The notes beneath the pieces were generated by a model. The model did not search any database. It was not told the origin of the DNA and saw only the letters and a program-made list of their open reading frames with translations. Both the position numbers and the translations under genes were made by a program. 18,397 nt of DNA. Source: a bacterium. Lineage in GTDB: Bacteria > Elusimicrobiota > Elusimicrobia > Elusimicrobiales > UBA9959. Below, piece after piece: positions 1 through 6,250 of this stretch (position 1 is its first letter; every line of letters begins with the position of its first letter). The DNA lies in assembly GCA_021812825.1 (NCBI GenBank), contig JAKAMO010000056.1, positions 1 through 18,397 of the forward strand, in the 5' to 3' direction.

Positions 1-689
1 CGACCTACGCGTCGTACTGGATAGAGCAGTACGTGCGCCGCTCGGTGGAGGAGAACTCGAAGACCATCCGCATCCCGCCGCACGCTTGGACCGCGCTGCG
101 CAAGTGGCTCAAGCAGTGGGACACGATGCACGGCAAGCTGGGCCGCGACCCGACGATGGCCGAGATGGCCAAGCACATGCACTGGAACGCCAACCAGGTG
201 CGCACCGCGCTGAACGCCAGCGAGATAGTGACCGGCCTCTCGTCGATAGAGACGCCGCTCTCCTCGAGCGAAGGCATGGACGACACGGTCGGCGACACGC
301 TGAAGGACGCTGACTCCTCCACTCCGGACAACCTGATCTCCATACTGCGCCTGCACGACGAGCTCAAGGACGCCCTGGTGGAGATAGGCGAGCGCGAGCG
401 GATGATAGTCGAGTACCGCTACGGCCTCACCGGCCAGACCCCGATGACGCTCAACGACATCGGCAAGAAGCTGGGGCTCTCGCGCGAGCGCGTGCGCCAG
501 ATAGAGGAGCGCGCGCTGCTGCGGCTGCGCCGCGTAGCCGCGAAGATGGGCCTGATAGAGCTGGGCCGCCGGCCGGACCACGCGAACCTCCAGCCGGGCT
601 GGCAGCAGCCCAAGCCCAAAACCGACATACTCGGGGACGCCATCCCCACCAAACCCTACGTGCCGCGCAAGAAGAACGGCAAGAAATGA
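1..689 (+). CDS. Sigma-70 family RNA polymerase sigma factor (5' truncated by window edge)
   Basis: The reading frame is open from base 3 and enters in sigma region 2.4 (TYASYWIEQYVRRSVEENS, then KTIRIP), so the gene begins outside the window; the internal GTG at 33 is not its start. Region 3 follows (GRDPTMAEMAKHM). Region 4 lies near the end, with the helix-turn-helix TLNDIGKKLGLSRERVRQIEE and the basic run RALLRLRR, which would contact the -35 element. The last ~50 residues are a Pro/Lys-rich tail ending RKKNGKK, longer than usual after region 4.2. The WIEQYVRRSVEENSKTIRIP segment differs from the housekeeping RpoD form (WIRQAI...RTIRIPVH), so it may be a group 2 (RpoS-like) or lineage-specific primary sigma; I cannot decide without region 1. 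The stop is 13 nt before apt, suggesting co-transcription. Confidence 0.93.
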   Translation, partial: TYASYWIEQYVRRSVEENSKTIRIPPHAWTALRKWLKQWDTMHGKLGRDPTMAEMAKHMHWNANQVRTALNASEIVTGLSSIETPLSSSEGMDDTVGDTLKDADSSTPDNLISILRLHDELKDALVEIGERERMIVEYRYGLTGQTPMTLNDIGKKLGLSRERVRQIEERALLRLRRVAAKMGLIELGRRPDHANLQPGWQQPKPKTDILGDAIPTKPYVPRKKNGKK

Positions 690-702
690 TCAAGAAGGTA
701 CC

Positions 703-1248
703 ATGATGACACAGGCATTACCTGAGGCAGTGGCGCAGAAGGCCAGATCGATGATCAGGGACGTGCCGGACTTCCCGAAGCCCGGCATAGTTTTCAAGGA
801 CATCACGCCGCTGCTGGCCGACCACGCCGCCTTCACCGGCCTGGTGAAGGCCTTCGCCGACGCTTTCAGGGACGCCGGCGTCACGAAGGTGCTGGGCATA
901 GAGGCCAGGGGCTTCCTGCTGGCCGCCCCGATAGCGGCCGAGCTCGGCGCCGGCATAGTGCCGGTGCGCAAGAAGGGGAAGCTGCCCTACAAGAAAGTTT
1001 CCGCCACTTACGCGCTCGAATACGGCACCGACACGCTCGAGATGCACGAGGACGCGGTGAAACCCGGAGAGAAGGTGCTGGTGGTCGACGACGTGCTGGC
1101 CACCGGCGGCACGGCCGCCGCCGTCTGCGAGATGGTGGACAGGCTGGGCGGCAAGGTGGCCGGGATAGCCATGCTGATAGAATTGGAATTCCTGAAGGGC
1201 CGAGCGAAGCTCGCTGGCCGCAGCATCTATTCTTTGATAAAATATTAG
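703..1248 (+). CDS. apt: Adenine phosphoribosyltransferase
   Basis: This enzyme makes AMP from adenine and PRPP in cytoplasmic purine salvage. The protein is 181 residues, the usual length. The N-terminal PDFPKPGIVFKDITPLL (about residues 22-38) is the family hood/substrate segment, IEARGFLLAAPIA follows at 66-78, and the PRPP-binding loop VLVVDDVLATGGT is at 125-137 with both acidic residues and the GGT intact. Two ATGs are adjacent (703 and 706). The Shine-Dalgarno AAGAAGG at 692-698 is 4 nt from the first and 7 nt from the second, so 706 is at least as likely the start. The gene follows the sigma factor by 13 nt and precedes a tRNA by 9 nt. Its last codons overlap a possible tRNA promoter. 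Confidence 0.96.
   Translation: MMTQALPEAVAQKARSMIRDVPDFPKPGIVFKDITPLLADHAAFTGLVKAFADAFRDAGVTKVLGIEARGFLLAAPIAAELGAGIVPVRKKGKLPYKKVSATYALEYGTDTLEMHEDAVKPGEKVLVVDDVLATGGTAAAVCEMVDRLGGKVAGIAMLIELEFLKGRAKLAGRSIYSLIKY
1235..1243 (+). promoter_or_regulatory. Possible extended -10 promoter for the tRNA
   Basis: The end of apt contains TGATAAAAT, which is a TGn extension followed by TAAAAT (5 of 6 match to TATAAT). Transcription would start near 1250, 8 nt before the mature tRNA. The -35 position 17 bp upstream (TGGCCG) is poor. It may give the tRNA expression independent of the sigma/apt transcript. Confidence 0.3.
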
Positions 1249-1257
1249 TCCGTTTTC

Positions 1258-1329
1258 GCCCTCTTAGTTCAACGGATAGAACGGGAGTTTCCTAAACTCT
1301 AAATAGAGGTTCGATTCCTCTAGAGGGCA
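1258..1329 (+). tRNA. tRNA-Arg (anticodon CCU)
   Basis: A full cloverleaf can be drawn. The acceptor stem GCCCTCT (1258-1264) pairs with AGAGGGC (1322-1328) over 7 bp, and the discriminator is A1329. The D stem is GTTC/GAAC. The anticodon stem GGAGT/ACTCT has one G-U pair and a 7-nt loop TTCCTAA, giving anticodon CCT at 1291-1293. The T stem AGAGG/CCTCT has the loop TTCGATT, and the variable loop is short (4 nt). The 3' CCA is not encoded. This tRNA reads AGG, a codon used freely in the neighbouring genes. It lies 9 nt after apt and 26 nt before the next gene, so it is embedded in a protein operon and must be cut out by RNase P and 3' processing. Confidence 0.95.
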
Positions 1330-1355
1330 GTGAATTTAAAGGAGCGACGCAAGAT

Positions 1356-2021
1356 ATGCCAGATTCAACGTGGATAGCCAGCGGCAACATGGAGCACGCC
1401 GGTCCCGCCCGGTTCGACCGGGCCCTGGAGTGGATAAAGAAGAACAGGGAGACCTTCATAGGTTCCGTGGTGATACTGCTCGCCGCCGGCATTTTCGCCG
1501 TTTACTTCTTCATGCATTACCGGGACACGAGGGACTCCGCCTGGAAGGCGCTGTTCATCGCCCAGCAGACCGGCTTCGGCGGCAACGTGGCCGAGGCCCA
1601 GCGGCAACTGGAGAGCGTGGAGGCGTCCTTCGCCGGGACCAGCGCGGCCGCGTACGCCGCCCTCACCCGCGGGGACATATTCTTCGCGCAGGGCAAGTAC
1701 AAGGACGCCGAGGCCCAATACGCCAAGGTATCTGCCGACAAGATACTGGCCCCCTTCGCCATCTACAGCCTGGGCAAGTCCAAGGAGGCGGACAACGACC
1801 TGGCGGGAGCGCAGGCGCAGTACTCGGATTTCCTTTCCAGGTTCCCGGAGAGCTTCCTTGCCCCCGAAGTGCACGCCTCGCTGGCCCGCTCGCAGGCGCT
1901 GGCCGGGGCCAAGGACCTTGCCCGCGGATCCTACGAGAAGATCTCCCTGCTTTACCCGGACACGCCCTGGGCCATGGAGGCCAAGGCCAGGCTGCAGCCG
2001 CCAGTCCCGCAGAAAAAATAA
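1356..2021 (+). CDS. Membrane-anchored TPR protein, YfgM-like
   Basis: The protein is 221 residues. After a cytoplasmic N-terminus (FDRALEWIKKNRETF) there is one transmembrane helix at about residues 35-54 (IGSVVILLAAGIFAVYFFMH). The rest is a helical repeat domain expected on the periplasmic side. TPR-like pairs are visible around AAYAALTRGDIFFAQGKYKD, APFAIYSLGKSKEADNDLAG and EVHASLARSQALAGAKDLAR, each closed by Pro-containing turns such as FPES and YPDTPWAMEAKARL. This layout resembles the TPR_21/YfgM family, which works near SecYEG and envelope chaperones; that role is only an analogy here. The Shine-Dalgarno AAAGGAG (1338-1344) is 11 nt before the ATG, a little long; Met12 is an alternative start. 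A rho-independent terminator closes the sigma-apt-tRNA-TPR unit. Confidence 0.85.
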   Translation: MPDSTWIASGNMEHAGPARFDRALEWIKKNRETFIGSVVILLAAGIFAVYFFMHYRDTRDSAWKALFIAQQTGFGGNVAEAQRQLESVEASFAGTSAAAYAALTRGDIFFAQGKYKDAEAQYAKVSADKILAPFAIYSLGKSKEADNDLAGAQAQYSDFLSRFPESFLAPEVHASLARSQALAGAKDLARGSYEKISLLYPDTPWAMEAKARLQPPVPQKK

Positions 2022-2053
2022 TAAGACCTTAGCGCGCCGCGCTAGGGACAAAG

Positions 2054-2076
2054 AACCGGCCATGCGCCGGTTTTTT
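2054..2076 (+). terminator. Rho-independent terminator after TPR gene
   Basis: A 7-bp stem AACCGGC/GCCGGTT (2054-2060 with 2066-2072) with loop CATGC is followed by a run of six T (2071-2076). A second palindrome, CCTTAGCGC/GCGCTAGGG, with a GCC loop, lies just upstream without a T run. The terminator is nearly identical in sequence to the one at 5790-5812. Confidence 0.9.
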
Positions 2077-2175
2077 GTTGCCCTACCATCGCATTGATAT
2101 TCGTGGTCATGCCGCTTTTTCATATGGCGTATTTTTGACTTATAAAGCATATAGAGACAAATTATATTGATGCGG

Positions 2176-2204
2176 TTGACATTAAAAAATCTATCTGCCA
2201 TAAT
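2176..2204 (+). promoter_or_regulatory. Strong sigma-70-type promoter for the first barrel gene
   Basis: A perfect TTGACA (2176-2181), a 17-bp spacer and CATAAT (2199-2204) with a TG extended -10 dinucleotide at 2196-2197 form a near-consensus promoter in an AT-rich stretch. The start of transcription is expected near 2211, leaving a leader of about 200 nt before the ATG at 2412. Confidence 0.85.
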
Positions 2205-2210
2205 TTACCT

Positions 2211-2405
2211 GCTCTGTAAAGGAGGACCGCCATATACGGCGGTTCCGCCAACCCCGGAGAAGGGGGAAGCGGAGCGCCGACACAGCGGCGCTTCTCCCGA
2301 AAAGCCGTCGGCCAGGATAAAGGGCACAGGCCTTGACCGCGGGGACAGCCCCGGACCGGTCAGGCAAAGACCCTAAAAACGGGGCCGCCGACATAACTGG
2401 AGGAG
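2211..2405 (+). promoter_or_regulatory. Structured 5' leader, no known family recognised
   Basis: Three structured blocks lie between the predicted transcription start and the ribosome-binding site. H1 is GGACCGCC/GGCGGTTCC (2224-2246) with one bulge. H2 is AGCGCCG/CGGCGCT (2273-2292), extended below by GGGGGA/TCTCCC. The third is a domain closed by GTCGGC/GCCGAC (2307-2312 with 2387-2392). It contains AGGG/CCCT (2321-2324 with 2371-2374) and a long arm GCC(T)TGACCG/CGGTCAGGC topped by CGGGG-ACAG-CCCCG (2330-2365). The closing stem ends 6 nt before the Shine-Dalgarno GGAGGAG (2399-2405), so folding could control translation. An exact anti-SD match AAAGGAGG (2218-2225) lies near the 5' end with no start codon behind it. 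Confidence 0.5.
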
Positions 2406-2411
2406 TAATTG

Positions 2412-2978
2412 ATGAAGAGAGCAATAGCGATAGCGGTACTGTTGGCGGTCGGCTTCGCGGCGAGCGCTTCGGCGGCCTTCACCTTCGAGAAGGACAAAGT
2501 GACTTACGGCGCGATGCTGTTCGACTCGATGCCGCAGGGCGACATGGGCGACGCGGTCAGCAGTTCCCTGGGCCTTGGAGTCTCCGGAGAGTATCTGCTG
2601 AAGGCCAATATAAAAGTGGGCCTAGAGATGGGCTACGGCTTCAGCTACGACGCCAAGGGCGCCGTAAAGGCCGTCGACAGCAACTACAGCGTGAAGGTGT
2701 TCAACATCGGTCCTACGGCCAAGTACTTCATGACCCAGGACAAGATCACCTACTACGGCCTGGTCGGCCTCGGCCTCTACCACTGGTCCTCGGCCAAACT
2801 GGGGAATCTCGTAGCCTCGGATTCCGGCACCGACTTCGGCATCAACCTCGGCGTCGGCGCCGCCTACGAGTTGAACAAGAACTGGACCGGCGGGGTGGAC
2901 CTGCGCTACCATTCGGTCGGCGGCGACCTGGACAGCAACTTTGTCAACCTCGGCCTCAAGCTCGACTACAAGTTCTAA
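2412..2978 (+). CDS. Small outer-membrane beta-barrel protein
   Basis: The protein is 188 residues. A signal peptide (MKRAIAIAVLLAVGFAASASA, cleavage before AFTFEKD) is followed by alternating hydrophobic/polar strands typical of an 8-stranded barrel of the OmpW/OmpX or OMP_b-brl kind: for example YLLKANIKVGLEMGYGFSY, TYYGLVGLGLYHW and GINLGVGAAYEL. It ends in LDYKF, a C-terminal Phe signature recognised by the Bam machinery. I chose the ATG at 2412 over the TTG at 2409 because GGAGGAG (2399-2405) is 6 nt away. The gene has its own near-consensus promoter, a long structured leader and a terminator, so it is monocistronic and probably highly expressed and regulated. The ligand or role is unknown. 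Confidence 0.88.
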   Translation: MKRAIAIAVLLAVGFAASASAAFTFEKDKVTYGAMLFDSMPQGDMGDAVSSSLGLGVSGEYLLKANIKVGLEMGYGFSYDAKGAVKAVDSNYSVKVFNIGPTAKYFMTQDKITYYGLVGLGLYHWSSAKLGNLVASDSGTDFGINLGVGAAYELNKNWTGGVDLRYHSVGGDLDSNFVNLGLKLDYKF

Positions 2979-2992
2979 GAGCGTATCACCGC

Positions 2993-3032
2993 ATGAGCCC
3001 GTCCGCAGCAGGCGGACGGGCTCATCGCTTTT
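2993..3032 (+). terminator. Strong rho-independent terminator
   Basis: A perfect 14-bp stem ATGAGCCCGTCCGC/GCGGACGGGCTCAT (2993-3006 with 3012-3025), loop AGCAG, is followed by CGCTTTT. It starts 15 nt after the stop of the small barrel gene. Confidence 0.9.
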
Positions 3033-3033
3033 G

Positions 3034-3060
3034 CTCCGCCCCGCGCGGCCAGCGGGCGGA
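3034..3060 (+). promoter_or_regulatory. Hairpin in the leader of the second barrel gene
   Basis: TCCGCCCCGC (from 3035) can pair with GCGGGCGGA across a GCGGCCA loop, with one bulged C. It ends about 14 nt before the Shine-Dalgarno AGGAGGA (3074-3080). I see no clear promoter between the terminator at 3032 and the gene, so it may be transcribed by read-through. Confidence 0.35.
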
Positions 3061-3084
3061 AGACGGACTGGACAGGAGGATCCG

Positions 3085-4341
3085 ATGAAACGTGCAATAC
3101 TGGGTATAACGCTTACGGCGCTTACGGCCTCGGCCGTCAACGCCGAGATACTGAAGAACTTCAAGGCGGGCGGTTCCCTGGAAGCGGCGGGTATGGTGGT
3201 GAACAATTCAAACGACTTCAACAGGCGCGCGGCGGACAAGTTCGGCGATGTGCAGAACCGCGTGATGATAAACGCCGGCTTCGACCTCAACGAGGACGTG
3301 GCGGCGAACCTGAGCTTCAACAAGTGCAACAGGAAGTTCGCGCAGGCCTCCGAGGCGCCGGTCGCCACGGCCGCCGACAGCTTCCTCATAGACCAGGCCT
3401 ACGTCACGCTAAGGAACCTCTTCACGCTGGACCACCGGATCGGCCGGCAGTATTACGGCAGCGACGGGGACATAGTGATCTACTACGGGCCCGCCAACTG
3501 GTACACCCGCGGCCTCAACGCCAACAACGTCGCGCTGGACGGGTGGACCTCGCAGTGGGCCAAGGACAAGCTCGCCGTCTCCGGAGTGGTCGCCAAGGTC
3601 GCCGAGACCAACACGATAACCAACACCGACACCGACGTCTACGGCGTCACCGGCAGCTACGACTACTCCAAGATCATCAAGCCGGCCGCCTACGTCTACC
3701 AGAAAAAGACCATGACCGCCCTCGGCAGCCCCAAGGACCTGATAGTGCTCGGCCTGAAGGGTAAAGGCGAATATATGGGCGTAAGGTACGGCGGCGAGTT
3801 CGCCAAGAACCTCGGCCGCGACCACGTGGCCGCCCAGAAATACACCGGCTACGCGTTCAAGCTGAACGCGGCCTACGACTACTCCTTCATGGGCAGGTGG
3901 ACCTTCAGCGGAGAGTTCGCGAGGGGCTCCGGCGACAAAGGCTCGGCGGGCAAGAACGAGGGGTTCATGGACATCAGCGCCAACTACCGCCCCGGCCTGA
4001 TCATAGGCGGAGTAGGCATGAGGGACACCGTCAACGCCGTGAACAACTCCGCCAACACCAGCCTCAACAACCTGACCACCTGGAACCTCGGCGCCGACTG
4101 GGCCCCGGAGAAGGTAAAGAAGCTCGGTCTGGCGGCCAGGTTCTACAGCTTCACGTTCACCCGGAAGTTCGGCGGCGCGAAGCACGCGGGCAACGAGGCC
4201 GACCTGGTCGCGACCTGGACCCACACCAGGAACGTCGCGCTAAAGCTCGGTCTGGCGAAGTTCATCCCGGACACCTACAAGATCGGAGGCAAGGACGACT
4301 CCGTCAATCTCGGAAGCCTGTATATGAACATCGGCTTCTGA
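3085..4341 (+). CDS. Outer-membrane porin-like beta-barrel protein
   Basis: The protein is 418 residues. The start is the ATG at 3085, with AGGAGGA (3074-3080) 4 nt upstream and a signal peptide MKRAILGITLTALTASAVNA directly after it; the same frame is open upstream but lacks a plausible start. The mature part is a run of amphipathic strands: VMINAGFDLNEDVAANLSF, DSFLIDQAYVTLRNLFTL with HRIGRQYYGSDGD, and YGVTGSYDYSKIIKPAAYVY. It ends LYMNIGF, a barrel C-terminus with Phe. The QAYVTLRN...HRIGRQYYG segment resembles the strand-plus-GRQ pattern seen in alginate-export-like barrels and in the next gene downstream. Substrate unknown. It is flanked by terminators on both sides, so each barrel gene appears to be its own unit. 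Confidence 0.85.
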   Translation: MKRAILGITLTALTASAVNAEILKNFKAGGSLEAAGMVVNNSNDFNRRAADKFGDVQNRVMINAGFDLNEDVAANLSFNKCNRKFAQASEAPVATAADSFLIDQAYVTLRNLFTLDHRIGRQYYGSDGDIVIYYGPANWYTRGLNANNVALDGWTSQWAKDKLAVSGVVAKVAETNTITNTDTDVYGVTGSYDYSKIIKPAAYVYQKKTMTALGSPKDLIVLGLKGKGEYMGVRYGGEFAKNLGRDHVAAQKYTGYAFKLNAAYDYSFMGRWTFSGEFARGSGDKGSAGKNEGFMDISANYRPGLIIGGVGMRDTVNAVNNSANTSLNNLTTWNLGADWAPEKVKKLGLAARFYSFTFTRKFGGAKHAGNEADLVATWTHTRNVALKLGLAKFIPDTYKIGGKDDSVNLGSLYMNIGF

Positions 4342-4357
4342 CACCGGCGCGCGCCCG

Positions 4358-4390
4358 AAGCCCCGGGGCCCGGCGGCCCCGGGGCTTTTG
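4358..4390 (+). terminator. Rho-independent terminator after the second barrel gene
   Basis: A perfect 13-bp stem AAGCCCCGGGGCC/GGCCCCGGGGCTT (4358-4370 with 4375-4387), loop CGGC, is followed by TTTTGTTTTTG. Confidence 0.93.
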
Positions 4391-4424
4391 TTTTTGTCAG
4401 CGGGGAAGCGCGTATATTATTTGT

Positions 4425-4430
4425 TATAAT
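4425..4430 (+). promoter_or_regulatory. Consensus -10 box directly before a start codon
   Basis: A perfect TATAAT ends 10 nt before the ATG at 4441. Transcription would begin around 4437, leaving a leader of only a few nucleotides. No -35 match is visible 17 bp upstream (GGGGAA) and there is no Shine-Dalgarno between box and ATG. Confidence 0.5.
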
Positions 4431-4440
4431 TTAAACGCAC

Positions 4441-5769
4441 ATGAGCAGGCAGCAACGCCGACACCATAGCCTCTCACGCCGCCTGGCAGCGGCGGCTTTC
4501 CTACTGTCCCTGGCCTCCCTGGCCGGCGCCACCAAGCTCGATCTCTCCTCCGAGGTCGAGCTGAAGGCCTCCAATTACGCGCACCTGCCGTACGGCGACT
4601 CGGCCGTGTCCCAGCCGCTTTTCTCCGAGAACGCCACGCTGGGCTTCGTCATCAAGGGCATACGCCTGGAGAAGACGCAGTCCTCGTCTATGGACGTGGG
4701 GATCGTGCTGCAGAGCGTTGGCCAGGGGGCGTCCTCCAACACGCTCTCGGCGCCGCAGTTCGCCGACGCCGCGGCGCGCCTGCCGCACGCCGACGGCACT
4801 CCGTACGTGCGCAACGCCTACGTGAAGATCTACAAGTTCGTAAAGCCCAACGTGACCGCGACCTTCGGCCGCCAGGACTTCACGCTGGGCCAGGGCATCA
4901 CTCTTTCCGGCGACGACCTGGGCCTGCCCGGCGGCCTCCTCGAGGCCGAGAACGTCTTCCGCCGGGTAAAGGCCGACGTGTTCGCCTTCCGGCCTTTCGC
5001 CGGCGGCCGCTACTTCACGCTGCTCGGCGGCGCGGCGTACTACCCCGCGGCCGAAGGCCTCTGGCAGGTGTACCACTTCTGGGAGAAGGACGGCGGAGCC
5101 GGTCAGGACATCCTCTTCAACGCCTCCTCCAGGACCAAGAAGTTCACCGGCATACGTTACTACCTCACGCAGAGCCAGCTCACTTTCGACGGAGAAGCCG
5201 TAGTACAGCGCGGCACGGCCAAACTCGCCGGAGGAGGCTCCGGGAAATACGAGGCCCACGCCTTCATGCTGAAGGGCGCCTGGAACCAGGACATCGCTTT
5301 CTTCGGCCCGTCCAGGCTCAGGCTCGCCTACGGCCGCTCCTCCGGCAACCCCGGCACCGGCTCCGATACCGACAAGGCCTTCTTCCCGACCTTCGGCCGG
5401 AAATTCAGCGGCCTGGAGCGCAACGGCTACGGCGCGATAGCCGGGGCCAGCCTCTACGACATGGCCAAGACCTCCTCGACGCTGAACGGGCTGCCTTACG
5501 GCGTCTCCGGAATCAACATCATCAACATCGGGGCCGATCTGCCGTACAAGAAGCTCACCCTTTCCGCGGACCTCTACAAGTTCCGGGCCTCCAAGAACGC
5601 CGCTGACGGCTCGCTGCAGATCGCCAGCGAGTGGGACATAAAGGCGGCCTACCCGATGGGCGACAATCTTCGCCTGACGGCCCTCTACGCGGTCTTCACG
5701 CCGCTCGGCCTGTATCCCTACGCCAAGGAAGCCAAACTGGTCTACGGGGCCGTCTCGGCCAAATTCTAA
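4441..5769 (+). CDS. Outer-membrane beta-barrel protein, alginate-export-like
   Basis: The protein is 442 residues. It has a long basic n-region (MSRQQRRHHSLSRR), a hydrophobic core (LAAAAFLLSLASLAGA) and then a barrel. The segment RNAYVKIYKFVKPNVTATFGRQDFTLGQGI (about residues 120-150) has the strand followed by GRQ...G.G that is typical of alginate export/AlgE-like barrels. The protein ends YGAVSAKF with terminal Phe. The family call rests on this pattern and is tentative; it may be a lineage-specific porin related to the gene before it. There is no Shine-Dalgarno upstream of the ATG and a TATAAT lies only 10 nt before it, so a leaderless or near-leaderless mRNA is likely. It is followed by its own terminator. 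Confidence 0.8.
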   Translation: MSRQQRRHHSLSRRLAAAAFLLSLASLAGATKLDLSSEVELKASNYAHLPYGDSAVSQPLFSENATLGFVIKGIRLEKTQSSSMDVGIVLQSVGQGASSNTLSAPQFADAAARLPHADGTPYVRNAYVKIYKFVKPNVTATFGRQDFTLGQGITLSGDDLGLPGGLLEAENVFRRVKADVFAFRPFAGGRYFTLLGGAAYYPAAEGLWQVYHFWEKDGGAGQDILFNASSRTKKFTGIRYYLTQSQLTFDGEAVVQRGTAKLAGGGSGKYEAHAFMLKGAWNQDIAFFGPSRLRLAYGRSSGNPGTGSDTDKAFFPTFGRKFSGLERNGYGAIAGASLYDMAKTSSTLNGLPYGVSGINIINIGADLPYKKLTLSADLYKFRASKNAADGSLQIASEWDIKAAYPMGDNLRLTALYAVFTPLGLYPYAKEAKLVYGAVSAKF

Positions 5770-5789
5770 CGTCCCGGCAAAGCCACGCG

Positions 5790-5812
5790 AACCGGCCACG
5801 CGCCGGTTTTTT
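5790..5812 (+). terminator. Rho-independent terminator after the third barrel gene
   Basis: The 7-bp stem AACCGGC/GCCGGTT (5790-5796 with 5802-5808) has loop CACGC and a run of six T. Over 30 nt (5789-5818) it differs from the terminator at 2053-2082 at only two positions. Confidence 0.9.
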
Positions 5813-6113
5813 ATTGCCTGGGGGGCAAGCCCCTCGATCATATACCGCGCGCCCACGGGCAACTGCGGCGCCGCATTGGGAACAATGGCATTAGCCGGGC
5901 CGCTATGGCCGCAGCGGCTCGGCGGGAGGGGGGGGCCTGCATATCACACCCCTGGCAGATGCCGGGAAGTGGGGGAAAAATAACCCTTATGCCCCTCCTC
6001 CCCCCGCAAAACCGGGGCGAATGGAGGAATATTCCATACCGGGCCCATAATATACGCAGATATCGTCAAAAAAACACTCCAGGCAGTGAACGGAGCCAGG
6101 GCTTTGTGAACAG
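5813..6113. other. Gene-free stretch with a stable hairpin and G/C tracts
   Basis: No convincing gene is visible. It holds an 11-bp hairpin GCCGGGCCGCT/AGCGGCTCGGC (5894-5904 with 5913-5923, one G-U pair, 8-nt loop), which is followed by a G tract rather than T. Downstream there is a long G tract (about 5924-5935) and a complementary-looking C/T tract (CCCCTCCTCCCCCC, about 5992-6006). These could pair, or form unusual DNA structure. Confidence 0.4.
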
Positions 6114-6200
6114 GATATCAACAATTGTTGACATATGTCTGCCATATAATAGGCATATGTTGACATATAATATTCCATATGCTAGCCTATAGGCATATAG
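6114..6200 (+). promoter_or_regulatory. Palindrome and 22-bp phased CATATG array upstream of the winged-helix gene
   Basis: A perfect 14-bp palindrome TCAACAATTGTTGA (6118-6131) abuts the 10-bp palindrome GACATATGTC (6130-6139). CATATG occurs at 6132, 6154 and 6176, exactly 22 bp (two helical turns) apart. Then comes the perfect palindrome GCCTATAGGC (6185-6194) running into CATATA. Two TTGACA boxes (6128-6133, 6160-6165) and two TATAAT boxes (6145-6150, 6166-6171) are interleaved, but not at standard promoter spacing. It looks like an operator or iteron-type binding array, probably for autoregulation of the gene starting at 6251. Confidence 0.55.
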
Positions 6201-6250
6201 AGCCCAAAAAGCCCCGAATACCACTCAAGAGCCGCCAGGAGCAGACCACC

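Noticed and set aside
2167..2376. Small gene in the leader of the first barrel gene
   Set aside because: It would start at a TTG inside the promoter and run through the hairpins; no ribosome-binding site.
2321..2392. c-di-GMP-I, guanidine or NiCo riboswitch
   Set aside because: Short resemblances (GGCAAAGACC, CACAGGCC, GGGACAG) are not in the order or helix context those families require.
6141..6165. Second dif-like site (ATAAT...ATGTT) in the operator array
   Set aside because: The distance between the two half-motifs is one base too short and the arms otherwise do not match; better explained by the 22-bp CATATG array.
5905..6192. 95-residue + strand and 63-residue - strand frames
   Set aside because: No start signals, composition driven by G/C tracts and the CATATG array.
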